Source: Pseudonocardia sp. ICBG1293 (GTDB taxonomy: Bacteria > Actinomycetota > Actinomycetes > Mycobacteriales > Pseudonocardiaceae). Taken from it: a DNA stretch of 64,000 nt. Within the stretch, counting starts at the first letter, position 1. Every line of letters begins with the position of its first letter. The notes below the pieces were generated by a model. It was not told the DNA's origin. It saw only the letters and a list, made by a program, of their open reading frames with translations, and made no database searches. Made by a program: the position numbers and the translations under genes. This document shows positions 9,001 to 16,695 of the stretch, one piece after another. The stretch covers positions 62,001-126,000 of the forward strand of contig NZ_JAHLEL010000040.1 of the NCBI RefSeq assembly GCF_020131355.1. Direction: 5' to 3'.

Positions 9001-10188
9001 TCAGAACGCGGCGTCGAGCAGCGCGAGGATGTCGGCACGGGTCACGGGCCGGGGGCTGGCCGCGACCGCCGCGTCGCCCATGACGTGGTCGGCGATCCCG
9101 GGCAGCGCCTCGCGACGGCCCCCCGCGGCCGAGATCCGGTCCGGTACGCCCAGCCGGGTCACCAGGTCGCGGACCGCACCGATCGCGGCGTCCGCGGCGG
9201 CGTCGGCGGACAGGTCGCGCGTGTCGACACCCATCGCCTCGGCGACCAGCCGGAGGCGGGGCAGGGTCCGGGCCCTGGTGAACTCCATGACCGACGGCAG
9301 CATGATCGCCGAGGTCACTCCGTGGATCATGTCGAACTCGGCGGCGAGCTGGTGCCCGATGCCGTGGGACAGGCCCACGCCGACGTTGGTCAGACCGAAG
9401 ATCGACAGCCAGGTACCGAGCAGGCACGCGGTCCGGGCCTGCTCGTCACCGGGATCCGTCGAGCTCGTCTCCAGGTTCTCGGAGAGCAGACGCAGGGCGC
9501 CCGCGCCGAGCGCGTCGGTCATCGGCATGTGCCGGGCGGAGAGGATGCCCTCCACCGCGTGGTCGACCGCGCGCATCCCGGACGCCGCCCACAGCCAGCC
9601 CGGTGTCCCGGCCGAGACCCACGGATCGAGGATCACGGCCCGGGGCTGGAGCTTCGGGCTGGTGTAGGCGTCCTTCGCGCGGGTCGCGTCGTCGGTCACC
9701 CCGCACAGCCCGGTGTGCTCCCCGCCGGACAGGGTGGTCGGCACGGCGACGTGCGGCACGACGTCACCCTCGAGCGGAGGCACCTCGTAGGTACTGGGGT
9801 AGGTGAACCGGACCCGGTGGTGGTCGAAGTCCTCGGGCCGCCGGATGTCGGCGCGCAGGGCCAGCGCGACCGCCTTGGCACAGTCGATCGGGGTGCCGCC
9901 GCCCACACTGAGCACGCAGTCCGCGCGGTTGTCCCGGGCCATCTCCGTGGCCTCGAGCACCGACGAGCGCGGCACGTGCTGGCGGGTCCGGGCGTAGACC
10001 CCGGCGATGGCCGGTCCGAGGCGGGCGTGCAGCGCCTCCTCGACCGGGCCGCCGGCCAGCGACCCGGAGAGGATCACCATCACCCGGCTGCCACCGACAC
10101 CGGCGACCCGGCTGCTGATCTCGTCGAACGCGCCGGCCCCGTAGGTGACCGTGTCGACCGGCGGGACGAGGAAGGACGTCGGGCTCAT
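9001..10188 (-). CDS. Iron-containing alcohol dehydrogenase, maleylacetate reductase-like
   Basis: 395 residues of the iron-dependent (type III) alcohol dehydrogenase superfamily. The NAD-binding segment SVGGGTPIDCAKAVAL (about residues 94-109), PTTLSGGEHTG, and the metal-region segments MRAVDHAVEG and SHGIGHQLAAEFDMIHG are visible. The spacing resembles maleylacetate reductases and related enzymes rather than AdhB-type ethanol dehydrogenases. It sits 47 bases upstream of the transporter gene and 23 bases downstream of the mycofactocin-type SDR, hence co-transcribed with both. Confidence 0.87.
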   Translation of the reverse strand: MSPTSFLVPPVDTVTYGAGAFDEISSRVAGVGGSRVMVILSGSLAGGPVEEALHARLGPAIAGVYARTRQHVPRSSVLEATEMARDNRADCVLSVGGGTPIDCAKAVALALRADIRRPEDFDHHRVRFTYPSTYEVPPLEGDVVPHVAVPTTLSGGEHTGLCGVTDDATRAKDAYTSPKLQPRAVILDPWVSAGTPGWLWAASGMRAVDHAVEGILSARHMPMTDALGAGALRLLSENLETSSTDPGDEQARTACLLGTWLSIFGLTNVGVGLSHGIGHQLAAEFDMIHGVTSAIMLPSVMEFTRARTLPRLRLVAEAMGVDTRDLSADAAADAAIGAVRDLVTRLGVPDRISAAGGRREALPGIADHVMGDAAVAASPRPVTRADILALLDAAF

Positions 10189-10211
10189 GACGCTCCGTTC
10201 GGGCCCTGTGC

Positions 10212-11063
10212 TCAGGTGTGCGGGACCTTGTAGGTGAGGGCGGCGCCGGCGTCGACGGACAGGGTCGCCCCGGTGACGTAGCGGGCCTCGTCGGAGGCCA
10301 GCCACAGGACGGCGTTGCTCGCGTCGGCGACGTCCACCCACGGGACCGGCAGGGCGTTGAGCCCCTTCATCGCCTCGGCGGCGGCGGCCCGGTCGGGCTC
10401 GGCGAGACCGGGCGCGAAGGCCTGCAGGGTCGGCGGGTTGTCGATCATCGGGGTGTCCACCGTGGTGGTGTTCAGGGAGTTCACCCGGATCAGGTGCGGC
10501 GCGAGCTCGGCGGCGAGTGCCCGCATGAGACCGGTGACACCGTGCTTGGACGCCGTGTAGTGCGCGAGGTTCGGCAACGCGACGAGTCCCGCGACCGAGC
10601 TGGTCAGGATGATCGACCCGCCCTCCCGGCGCTCGATCATCGAGGGGACGACCGCCCGGACGGTCTTCCAGGTCCCGGTGAGGTTGACGTCGACCACGTC
10701 CTGCCACTGCTGTTCGGTCAGCTCCCAGGCGGGCCCGAAGCTGCCCACGCCGGCGTGCGCCACGACCACGTCGATGTGGCCGAAGCGATGCAGGGCCGCG
10801 TCGCGTGCCGACTCCAGCGCGGCGAGGTCACGGACGTCGGCCCGCACCCCCAGGACCCCGTGGCCGTGCTTCTCGACCAGGCGCGCGGTCTCCTCGAGGT
10901 CCTCGGGACCGGCGAGGGCATAGGGGACGCTGTCGATCGGGGCGGCATGGTCGACGACGACCACCGAGGCCCCCTCCTCGGCGAACCGGACGGCGTGCGC
11001 CCGGCCCTGCCCGCGGGCGGCGCCGGTGACGAACGCGACCTTGCCCGACAGCCGCCCGCTCAC
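10212..11063 (-). CDS. Mycofactocin-coupled type SDR oxidoreductase
   Basis: 283-residue SDR, first gene of the minus-strand operon. The GAARGQGRAHAVRFAEEGA nucleotide motif and the insertion VPYALAGPEDLEETARLVE are hallmarks of SDRs whose NAD is held by the enzyme and recycled through the redox cofactor mycofactocin (family knowledge). The catalytic Ser (LTSSVAG) and Tyr-x3-Lys (YTASKHG) are present. The usual NNAG/ANAG motif reads AHAG, so the first conserved Asn is replaced by His. GTG start at 11063 matches the family N-terminus. No mycofactocin biosynthesis genes lie in this window. Confidence 0.87.
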   Translation of the reverse strand: MSGRLSGKVAFVTGAARGQGRAHAVRFAEEGASVVVVDHAAPIDSVPYALAGPEDLEETARLVEKHGHGVLGVRADVRDLAALESARDAALHRFGHIDVVVAHAGVGSFGPAWELTEQQWQDVVDVNLTGTWKTVRAVVPSMIERREGGSIILTSSVAGLVALPNLAHYTASKHGVTGLMRALAAELAPHLIRVNSLNTTTVDTPMIDNPPTLQAFAPGLAEPDRAAAAEAMKGLNALPVPWVDVADASNAVLWLASDEARYVTGATLSVDAGAALTYKVPHT

Positions 11064-11664
11064 GGCCGGGCTCCGGGACGCTGTTCGGACGGCTCCATCG
11101 CGGTCTCCTGTCGGCGGTGGCAGGGGGTGATGGAGATCGACTCTGCTGCTCGGGCCGGGAGGACGGAAGTCACTGCTGATGGTGGTGGCGCGACCACCAC
11201 CGGCGGACCGCGTCCGGCTGCGCGCCGGCGGTGGGGTGCGGCGAGGTCCGTGTGTCGGCGCGACCACCGACCACCCCCGCCGGACCCCGCTGCGAGAGCC
11301 CGCTCCACCGGTACCAGGGCGACGGCGACGACGGCACGCATCTCGGCCGCGGTCGCACCGCCACGGCTCAGCACGGCGAGTGCGTGGTCGGTCGCGGCGC
11401 AGCCGGCCCTGACCCGGCCCGCTGCGGGGCGACGAAGCTCCGGTGCCGGGTTCCGGGTGCGGAGGCCCGCTCCCCCGGTCGGCGCCCGCCCGGTCCCGCA
11501 CCGCGGTGGCCGCCGCAGGTCCGCACCCCGCCTTGACACCGGGGTACCGCCCGGGTTGTGTCGGGTCCGCAGGCCCGCCCGCCGGCAGAGGTCGGGTCGG
11601 CGACACCACAGCACCGTCCGGCCGTCGGTGCGGGTGGTGGCGCCACGGGACGAGGGAGGACCGG
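11064..11664 (+). other. Divergent intergenic region, no convincing gene
   Basis: About 600 bases between the divergently oriented mycofactocin-type SDR and the Cys-Cys leader peptide. Several open frames exist but show only Arg/Pro/Gly-rich composition expected from GC-rich noncoding sequence, and none resembles a family I know. It must hold the promoter of the minus-strand catabolic operon and the promoter of the leader/monooxygenase unit. A TTGACA hexamer at 11534-11539 with a weak TTGTGT hexamer 17 bases later (11557-11562) is a possible promoter for the plus-strand unit. No regulator gene is present. Confidence 0.5.
11534..11562 (+). promoter_or_regulatory. Possible sigma-70-type promoter for leader/monooxygenase unit
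   Basis: TTGACA at 11534-11539 matches the -35 consensus exactly; the hexamer 17 bases downstream (11557-11562, TTGTGT) is a poor -10 match. If used, transcription would begin near 11570, giving an approximately 95-base leader before the small Cys-Cys peptide. Weak prediction. Confidence 0.3.
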
Positions 11665-11733
11665 ATGTTCGTCGCCGTCCGGCGTCGCCACGTGGACTTC
11701 GTGCGCACCTCGGGGGCGTGCTGTCGGGGCTGA
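11665..11733 (+). CDS. Cys-Cys leader peptide (putative cysteine-responsive attenuator)
   Basis: 22-codon ORF starting ATG 11665, preceded by a strong AGGGAGGA ribosome-binding site at 11653-11660. The peptide begins MFVAVRRRHVDF and continues VRTSGACCRG before TGA. The RR(R)HVD-x2-R-x4-CC pattern is that of the small leader peptides found upstream of sulfur-metabolism genes in actinobacteria, where stalling at consecutive Cys codons (here TGC TGT) senses cysteine-tRNA charging. Alternative hairpins overlap its end: GGGCTG/CAGCCC at 11727-11742 and GTCGGGG/CCCCGAC at 11723-11752. It lies 188 bases upstream of a flavin-dependent monooxygenase of a family that scavenges organosulfur. Homology is by motif only. 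Confidence 0.72.
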   Translation: MFVAVRRRHVDFVRTSGACCRG

Positions 11734-11772
11734 CCACAGCCCGTTCCCCGACCGCACGACCGAAGGACCCTC

Positions 11773-11925
11773 ATGCCCGCCACATCCCGCGGCACCGCCG
11801 CGCCCGCTCCCGGTACCGGCCGACCGGCGCGGCCCGCCCGCACGGTGCCGGCTACCGTGCCCCCGGCGCACGGCGCCGGTGTCCCCGCCCGCGTCCGGCC
11901 CCTCCGGCTCCGGGGGTCGCGGTGA
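11773..11925 (+). CDS. Possible 50-residue ORF coupled to the monooxygenase
   Basis: ORF of 50 codons beginning ATG 11773 with a GAAGGA ribosome-binding site at 11762-11767. Its TGA overlaps the GTG start of the downstream monooxygenase by four bases (GTGA). The product is Ala/Pro/Arg-rich with no recognisable domain. It may be a second translated leader that couples translation into the monooxygenase, or a chance open frame. The spacing and ribosome-binding site argue for translation; the composition gives no support. Confidence 0.35.
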   Translation: MPATSRGTAAPAPGTGRPARPARTVPATVPPAHGAGVPARVRPLRLRGSR

Positions 11926-13247
11926 GCGCCCGTCCGCCCCGCACGCTCCGCACGGTGACCGGAGCCGGCGGCGTGGCGGAGACCTACGACCTCGCCCTGG
12001 ACCCCGGGCGGTCCACCCTGGACACCGCGGTGCGGGTCGCCGGGCTCGCCGAGGCCGCCCGGATCGACGCCCTGTTCACCGCGGACCTGCTCCGCTTCGG
12101 CGCCCAGGGCGCGATCGGGTCCCAGGAGCCGCTCGTGTTCGTGTCCGCGCTGAGCCAGGTGACCTCGCGCATCGGGCTCATCGCGACGGTCTCCACGACC
12201 TTCCACCACCCGTACAACCTGGCCCGCCTGTTCGGCACGCTCGACCACGTGTCGAACGGGCGCGCGGCCTGGAACCTGGTCACGTCGTCGCTCGGCGAGG
12301 AGAACTTCGGACCCGGCGGGCTGCCCGGCCCCGAGGACCGGTACGCCCGCGCCGCCGAGACCCTCGAGGTCGTCAACGCGCTGTGGGACAGCTGGGACGC
12401 CGACGCGCTCTCCCGGGGCCCGGACGGGCGGGCGGTGCTGCATCCCGAGCGGGTGCACCCGATCGACCACACCGGCCGGTTCTTCGACGTGGCGGGCCCG
12501 CTCAACATCCCGCCGCTGCCGCAGGGGCGCCCGGTACAGATCCAGGCCGGGCAGTCCGAGGCGGGCCGGGCACTCGGCGCGCGCTACGCCGAGGTGGTCT
12601 TCACCTCGCTGCCCACCCTGGACATCGCCCTGGACTTCACCCGCGCGATCCGCGCCGAGGCCGGCAGGCTCGGACGGCCCGGCGGACTCCCCCTGATCTT
12701 CAGCTCGTTCCACGCCACCTACGGCGCCACCGAGGAGGAGGCCCTGCGGGCGGTGCGCGCGCGGCGGGAGGCGATCGACTTCGACCGCGGCCGCGCGCAG
12801 GTGGCCGACATGCTCGGTGGGATCGAGCCCACCGCGTTGGCCGAGCTGCCGCTCGACGCGCCGATCCCCGAGTCCCTGCTGCCCGACGTCCGGTCGGTGC
12901 ACCGGCGCCGCGGGCGGGTGGACATCTTCGCCCGCTACGTCCGGGAGGGGTACACCCTGCGCGAGCTGGTGATCGCGGCACAGGACACCGGGCACTGGGC
13001 CGCCGCGGGCACCCCCGAGCAGCTCGCCGACGCCGTCGAGGAGCGGTTCCGGGCCGGTGTCCTCGACGTCATCTCGCTGCAGGGGCTGGCCGACCCCCGG
13101 CAGCACGAGTTCGTCGTGGACGGCCTGCTCCACGAGCTGCGCCGCCGCGGGATCGTCGCCGACGACTACTCCGGGACGACGCTGCGCGAGAACCTCGGTC
13201 TGCCCGTTCCCGTCCCGCGGGCACGCCGGATCGCGCCGACGGGGTGA
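11922..13247 (+). CDS. LLM-class flavin-dependent monooxygenase (NtaA/SnaA/DszA/SoxA type)
   Basis: 441-residue luciferase-like FMNH2-dependent monooxygenase. Recognisable segments include RIGLIATVSTTFHHPYNLAR, the FMN-region SNGRAAWNLVTS, and PVQIQAGQSEAGR, which place it in the NtaA/SnaA/DszA/SoxA group that oxidises sulfonates, sulfones, nitrilotriacetate and similar substrates using flavin from a separate reductase. The usual first strand carrying an LNxFLxxxGHH-like motif is not found; the protein begins directly with a divergent stretch before the TADLLRFG segment, so the N-terminus is short or the start is misplaced. GTG 11922 overlaps the preceding small ORF. The Cys-Cys leader upstream suggests a sulfur-acquisition role. 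Confidence 0.85.
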   Translation: MSARPPRTLRTVTGAGGVAETYDLALDPGRSTLDTAVRVAGLAEAARIDALFTADLLRFGAQGAIGSQEPLVFVSALSQVTSRIGLIATVSTTFHHPYNLARLFGTLDHVSNGRAAWNLVTSSLGEENFGPGGLPGPEDRYARAAETLEVVNALWDSWDADALSRGPDGRAVLHPERVHPIDHTGRFFDVAGPLNIPPLPQGRPVQIQAGQSEAGRALGARYAEVVFTSLPTLDIALDFTRAIRAEAGRLGRPGGLPLIFSSFHATYGATEEEALRAVRARREAIDFDRGRAQVADMLGGIEPTALAELPLDAPIPESLLPDVRSVHRRRGRVDIFARYVREGYTLRELVIAAQDTGHWAAAGTPEQLADAVEERFRAGVLDVISLQGLADPRQHEFVVDGLLHELRRRGIVADDYSGTTLRENLGLPVPVPRARRIAPTG

Positions 13248-13255
13248 GACCGGGT

Positions 13256-13282
13256 CCGTGCCGGGGTACGGGGGCGGCACGG
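13256..13282 (+). terminator. Probable hairpin terminator after monooxygenase
   Basis: Perfect 8-base arms CCGTGCCG (13256-13263) and CGGCACGG (13275-13282) with an 11-base loop start nine bases after the monooxygenase stop. No U-tract follows, as is common in actinobacteria. Confidence 0.4.
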
Positions 13283-13344
13283 CCCCGGACTCCCTCCGCA
13301 CGCCGGCACCCGACCCGTGGCGGCGGCCCGTATCGTCACCGGCC

Positions 13345-13860
13345 GTGAGTGCCGTGTCGTCCGGGACGTCGTCCGGGGAGCCGAAGCAGTCCGGGAAGCC
13401 GTCCCGGGCGACCCCGGTCGTCGCCGGCGCCGCTGCCGTGCTGCTCGTCGCCCAGCAGGTGCCGGGCCTGGTCCACCGGGGCGGGACGGCGGTGCCGGTG
13501 CTGCCGGTCGGCCTGTGGCGCGGCTGGCTCCCGCTTGTCCTGGCCGGACTCGTGCTCCTGGCGGCCTCCGCGGTGCGGGGCCGGCGCCACCCGGGCCCGG
13601 CCAGCACCGCCGGACGGGTGGTGGGACTGGTACTGGCGCTCGGCCCGGCGACGCTGCTGGCCTACCGCGGCCGGCTGGTGGACCCGCTGGCCGTGTTCAC
13701 GCTGGGGGCCGACCCGTCACCGCGGGCATGGCCGGTGATCGACCTGGTGCTGGGGACCGTGCTGGCGGTGGCGCTCCTGGTGACCGTGGCGGTCACCCTG
13801 CTCAGGAGCGGTGCAGCGGGTCGATCCACGGCACGTGCTCGGGCTGCTCGACGCCGGTGA
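13345..13860 (+). CDS. Small multi-pass membrane protein of unknown function
   Basis: 171 residues from GTG 13345. Four hydrophobic stretches are visible (about residues 21-39, 59-76, 89-106 and 130-152) followed by a basic Arg/Ala-rich tail. I do not recognise the family. The last 59 bases overlap the 3' end of the convergent cupin gene, and the Arg-rich tail is encoded in that overlap, so the tail may be a recent extension. Start choice is uncertain because no clear ribosome-binding site precedes it. Confidence 0.6.
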   Translation: MSAVSSGTSSGEPKQSGKPSRATPVVAGAAAVLLVAQQVPGLVHRGGTAVPVLPVGLWRGWLPLVLAGLVLLAASAVRGRRHPGPASTAGRVVGLVLALGPATLLAYRGRLVDPLAVFTLGADPSPRAWPVIDLVLGTVLAVALLVTVAVTLLRSGAAGRSTARARAARRR

Positions 13861-14257
13861 TGTCGAGGTTCACCACGACCGGCTCCTGACCGGAGCGGGT
13901 CAGCACGCACTCCAGCGGCTCGTCGTCGAGGGCGTTGATCTCCTGGTGCGGCACCCACGGCGGCACGAAGATGAACCCGCCGGGCCCGGCCTCGGCGGTG
14001 AACTCCAGGTTCTCGCCCCACCTCATGCGGGCCCGGCCGCGCACGACGTAGATGACGCTCTCCAGCTCACCGTGGTGGTGCGCGCCGGTGCGGGCGCCGG
14101 GGTGGATGGTGACGGTGCCCGCCCACAGCCGCTGCGCCCCGACCCGGTCCCCGGTGACCGCCGCGGCCCGGTGCATGCCCGGGGTCTGCGGGGTGTTCGT
14201 GTCGAGCATGTCGCCGGGGATGACGCGGACGCCGTCGTGGCGCCAGTCGGTGCTCAT
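13802..14257 (-). CDS. Cupin domain protein
   Basis: 151-residue single-domain cupin. Motif 1 is seen as GAHHHGELESVIYVVRGRARM (metal-binding His residues and Glu), and motif 2 as PGGFIFVPPWVPHQE. Such proteins are small metal-dependent dioxygenases, isomerases or sensors. It follows the methyltransferase gene by nine bases on the same strand, so the two are likely co-expressed. Substrate unknown. Confidence 0.82.
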   Translation of the reverse strand: MSTDWRHDGVRVIPGDMLDTNTPQTPGMHRAAAVTGDRVGAQRLWAGTVTIHPGARTGAHHHGELESVIYVVRGRARMRWGENLEFTAEAGPGGFIFVPPWVPHQEINALDDEPLECVLTRSGQEPVVVNLDITGVEQPEHVPWIDPLHRS

Positions 14258-14266
14258 GGACCGACC

Positions 14267-14839
14267 CTAGCCGCGGTCCGCGCGGAACCGGAACGACCGC
14301 GCCCCCAGCTCGGTCGCCGCACCCGCGAGCCCGGCGGCACCGAGGCGTCGTGGCAACGTCGCCGGGTCGACGAGGGTCATGGTGTCGCCGACGTGGATCG
14401 CCCGGAACCGCAGCGTCGCCCGGGAGTCGATCCCGGCGAACGTCCCGCCGGGGCGCAGCACCCGTGCCGCCTCGCCGAAGAGCCGGTCCTGCTCCCCCGG
14501 TGTCGGTACGTGGTGCAGCATCGTGAAGCAGACGACGGCGTCGAAGCTGTCGTCCGGGAACGGGAGTGCCGCGCCGTCGCCGTGCCGGACGTCGACGCCG
14601 AGCTCCGGTCCGAGCCCGGTGCGCAGGTCCGCGGCCAGTACCGGATCGACCTCCACCGCGGTGAGCGCCCCGGCACGGGGCGCGAGCCAGCGGGTGGTGA
14701 CGCCGTAGCCGGGCCCGATCTCCAGCACCTCGCCGCCCAGGTCGACGTCACGGGTGGCCCACGGCAGCGTCGTGCCGTGCATCCGGTCGGCCCAGGAGTC
14801 GGAGCGGCAGATCCGTCGGTGCAGAGCGTTCATCGCCAT
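14267..14839 (-). CDS. Class I SAM-dependent methyltransferase
   Basis: 190 residues with the SAM-binding motif I VLEIGPGYGVTT (about residues 38-49), an acidic residue ending the next strand (AVEVDP), and motif IV/post-I segment FDAVVCFTMLHHV typical of class I enzymes. Start is ATG 14839 or ATG 14833; the longer form was taken. It is divergent from an araC-type gene 56 bases away and upstream of the cupin gene. Methyl acceptor unknown. Confidence 0.82.
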   Translation of the reverse strand: MAMNALHRRICRSDSWADRMHGTTLPWATRDVDLGGEVLEIGPGYGVTTRWLAPRAGALTAVEVDPVLAADLRTGLGPELGVDVRHGDGAALPFPDDSFDAVVCFTMLHHVPTPGEQDRLFGEAARVLRPGGTFAGIDSRATLRFRAIHVGDTMTLVDPATLPRRLGAAGLAGAATELGARSFRFRADRG

Positions 14840-14895
14840 GGCGGCGACGCTAGGTCCGGCCCGGCGGTGGCCGGGAGTCGGTAGTCTGCCGGATC

Positions 14896-15708
14896 GTGTC
14901 GCGTTCCGGCCTGCCCGGCCACGTGCCGGACGTCCCGGGTGCCGCCGTGCTCGTCTCGCGCATCGCGCTGGACCGTGGGCACGCGTTCGGTGAGCACAGC
15001 CATCCCGCACACCAGCTGGCCTGGGCGGCAGCCGGGGTCCTGCGGGTGACCGTCGGCGACACCAGCTGGGTCCTGGGCCCGGGGCGGGCCCTGTGGCTGC
15101 CGGCCGGGGTCGCGCACACCACCGCCGCCACCGAGACCGCGGCGATGCGCGGGGTCTACCTGTGGCCCGACCGGTGCCCGATCGGCTGGGACACCCCCTG
15201 CGTCCTCGCCGTCGAGCCGCTGGTCGCCGCGCTGCTGGAGCACCTGGCCGAGCCGGGACCGGCGACGCCGGCGCGGGCCCGCGCCGAGGGGGTGCTGTTC
15301 GACCGGCTCGTCCCCGCCCGCGATGCCGGCGGGCCGGGAGCGGCGATCCGGCTGGTCGTCCCGGCCGACCCACGGGCCCGTACGGTCGCGCTGGCGCTGC
15401 TCGGCGACCCGGCCGACGACCGGGACCTCGCGGCCTGGGGGCGTGCGGTCGGTGCCGGGGAGCGCACCCTGTCGCGGCTGTTCCGGGACGGCACCGGTGT
15501 CGGCCCCGGCCGCTGGCGCACGCTGGCCCGGATGCGGCTCGCGCTGGAGCTCCTGGCCGCGGGACGGCCGGTCGGCGCGGTCGCCCGGCACGTCGGCTAC
15601 GCCACGCCCAGCGCGTTCGTCGCCGCGTTCCGCCGGGAGACGGGGACGACGCCGTCGGCGGTGCTGCGCCGGGCAGGCGCAGCACCGCCGGGGGTCAGCC
15701 CGCGGTGA
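14896..15708 (+). CDS. AraC family transcriptional regulator
   Basis: 270-residue regulator from GTG 14896. The N-terminal half is a cupin-like effector domain (AFGEHSHPAHQLAWAAAG and GRALWLPAGVAH); the C-terminal about 100 residues form the double helix-turn-helix, with ERTLSRLFRDGTG and the second helix pair VARHVGYATPSAFVAAFRRE TGTTP. It is transcribed divergently from the methyltransferase-cupin pair, which is its most likely target. Its 3' end overlaps the convergent egtD end by 14 bases. Confidence 0.88.
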   Translation: MSRSGLPGHVPDVPGAAVLVSRIALDRGHAFGEHSHPAHQLAWAAAGVLRVTVGDTSWVLGPGRALWLPAGVAHTTAATETAAMRGVYLWPDRCPIGWDTPCVLAVEPLVAALLEHLAEPGPATPARARAEGVLFDRLVPARDAGGPGAAIRLVVPADPRARTVALALLGDPADDRDLAAWGRAVGAGERTLSRLFRDGTGVGPGRWRTLARMRLALELLAAGRPVGAVARHVGYATPSAFVAAFRRETGTTPSAVLRRAGAAPPGVSPR

Positions 15709-16684
15709 GCAGGCTCAGCGCGAACCGGTCGTCGGGGTCGGTCCAGCGCCGGGTGGTGGTGAAGCCCGCGGCGGCGGCGGCCCCGTCGACGGTCGCCGGG
15801 GTGAACTTCGCCGAGATCTCGGTCGCGAGCTCCTCCCCCGCGGCGAAGTCGACGTCGAGGTCCAGGTCGGCGATCCGGACCCGCATGTCCCGGGTGGCGC
15901 GCAGCCGCATCTCGATCCAGGAGTTCTCCGCGTCCCACACGGCGACGTGGTCGAACGCGCCGACGTCGAAGGTCGCGTCGAGCTCGCGGTTGAGCACGTG
16001 CAGCACGTTGCGGTTGAACTCCGCGGTGACCCCGGCCGCGTCGTCGTAGGCGGGGACCATCACGGCCGGGTCGGTCACCAGCCCGGTACCGAGCAGCAGC
16101 TGCTCACCGGGCTGCAGCACCGACCGGACGTGGCGCAGGAAGTCCTGCCGCGGCCCGGGCATCAGGTTGCCGATGGTGCCGCCGAGGAAGGCGATCATCC
16201 GCTTGCCCCCGGAGTCGGCGCCGGGGAGCCGGTCCAGGTCACGGGTGAAGTCGCCGACCACCCCGTGCAGCTCCAGCTCCGGGTAGTCGCGGTGCAGCTC
16301 GTCGATGGCGCCGCGCAGCGCGGACTCGCTGACGTCCTGCGGGACGTAGCGGCGCAGCGTCCCCGCGCGGGCGAACGCGTCGAGCAGCAGCCGGGTCTTG
16401 GTCGAGGACCCCGACCCCAGCTCGACGACGGTGTCCGCCCCCGAGGCGCGGGCGATGTCGTCCACGGAGTCGGCGAGCAGCGCCCGCTCGGTGCGGAACG
16501 GGTAGTACTCGGGCAGCTCGGTGATCCGCTCGAACAGCTCGGACCCGCGGGCGTCGTAGAACCACTTGGGCGGCAGCTCCTTGGGCGACGCGGCGAACCC
16601 GCGGCGCACGTCGGACCGCAGCGCGGTGCCCGCATCGGATTCGGAGAGGTGGACGTCCAGCTGGATGGCGCCGGGAGTGCTCAC
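15695..16684 (-). CDS. egtD: L-histidine N-alpha-methyltransferase EgtD
   Basis: Trimethylates histidine to hercynine using SAM, the first step of ergothioneine synthesis. 329 residues, normal length. VELGSGSSTKTRLLLDA is the SAM-binding motif; KWFYDARGSELFERITELPE near the N-terminus and MIAFLGGTIGN are EgtD hallmarks. GTG 16684 is chosen because the frame further upstream is IS-derived, and an AGGAG ribosome-binding site survives five bases upstream (TTAGGAGCTCC). Before IS insertion this start overlapped the egtC stop by four bases; now 1.97 kb of IS DNA separates them, so expression depends on read-through or an outward promoter. Confidence 0.95.
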   Translation of the reverse strand: MSTPGAIQLDVHLSESDAGTALRSDVRRGFAASPKELPPKWFYDARGSELFERITELPEYYPFRTERALLADSVDDIARASGADTVVELGSGSSTKTRLLLDAFARAGTLRRYVPQDVSESALRGAIDELHRDYPELELHGVVGDFTRDLDRLPGADSGGKRMIAFLGGTIGNLMPGPRQDFLRHVRSVLQPGEQLLLGTGLVTDPAVMVPAYDDAAGVTAEFNRNVLHVLNRELDATFDVGAFDHVAVWDAENSWIEMRLRATRDMRVRIADLDLDVDFAAGEELATEISAKFTPATVDGAAAAAGFTTTRRWTDPDDRFALSLLTAG

Positions 16685-16695
16685 GGAGCTCCTAA

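Noticed and set aside
10218..11921. Plus-strand open frame running into the monooxygenase gene
   Set aside because: The part before 11922 is antisense to the SDR and then Arg/Pro-rich noncoding sequence; no domain is seen and GTG 11922 has the coupling overlap.
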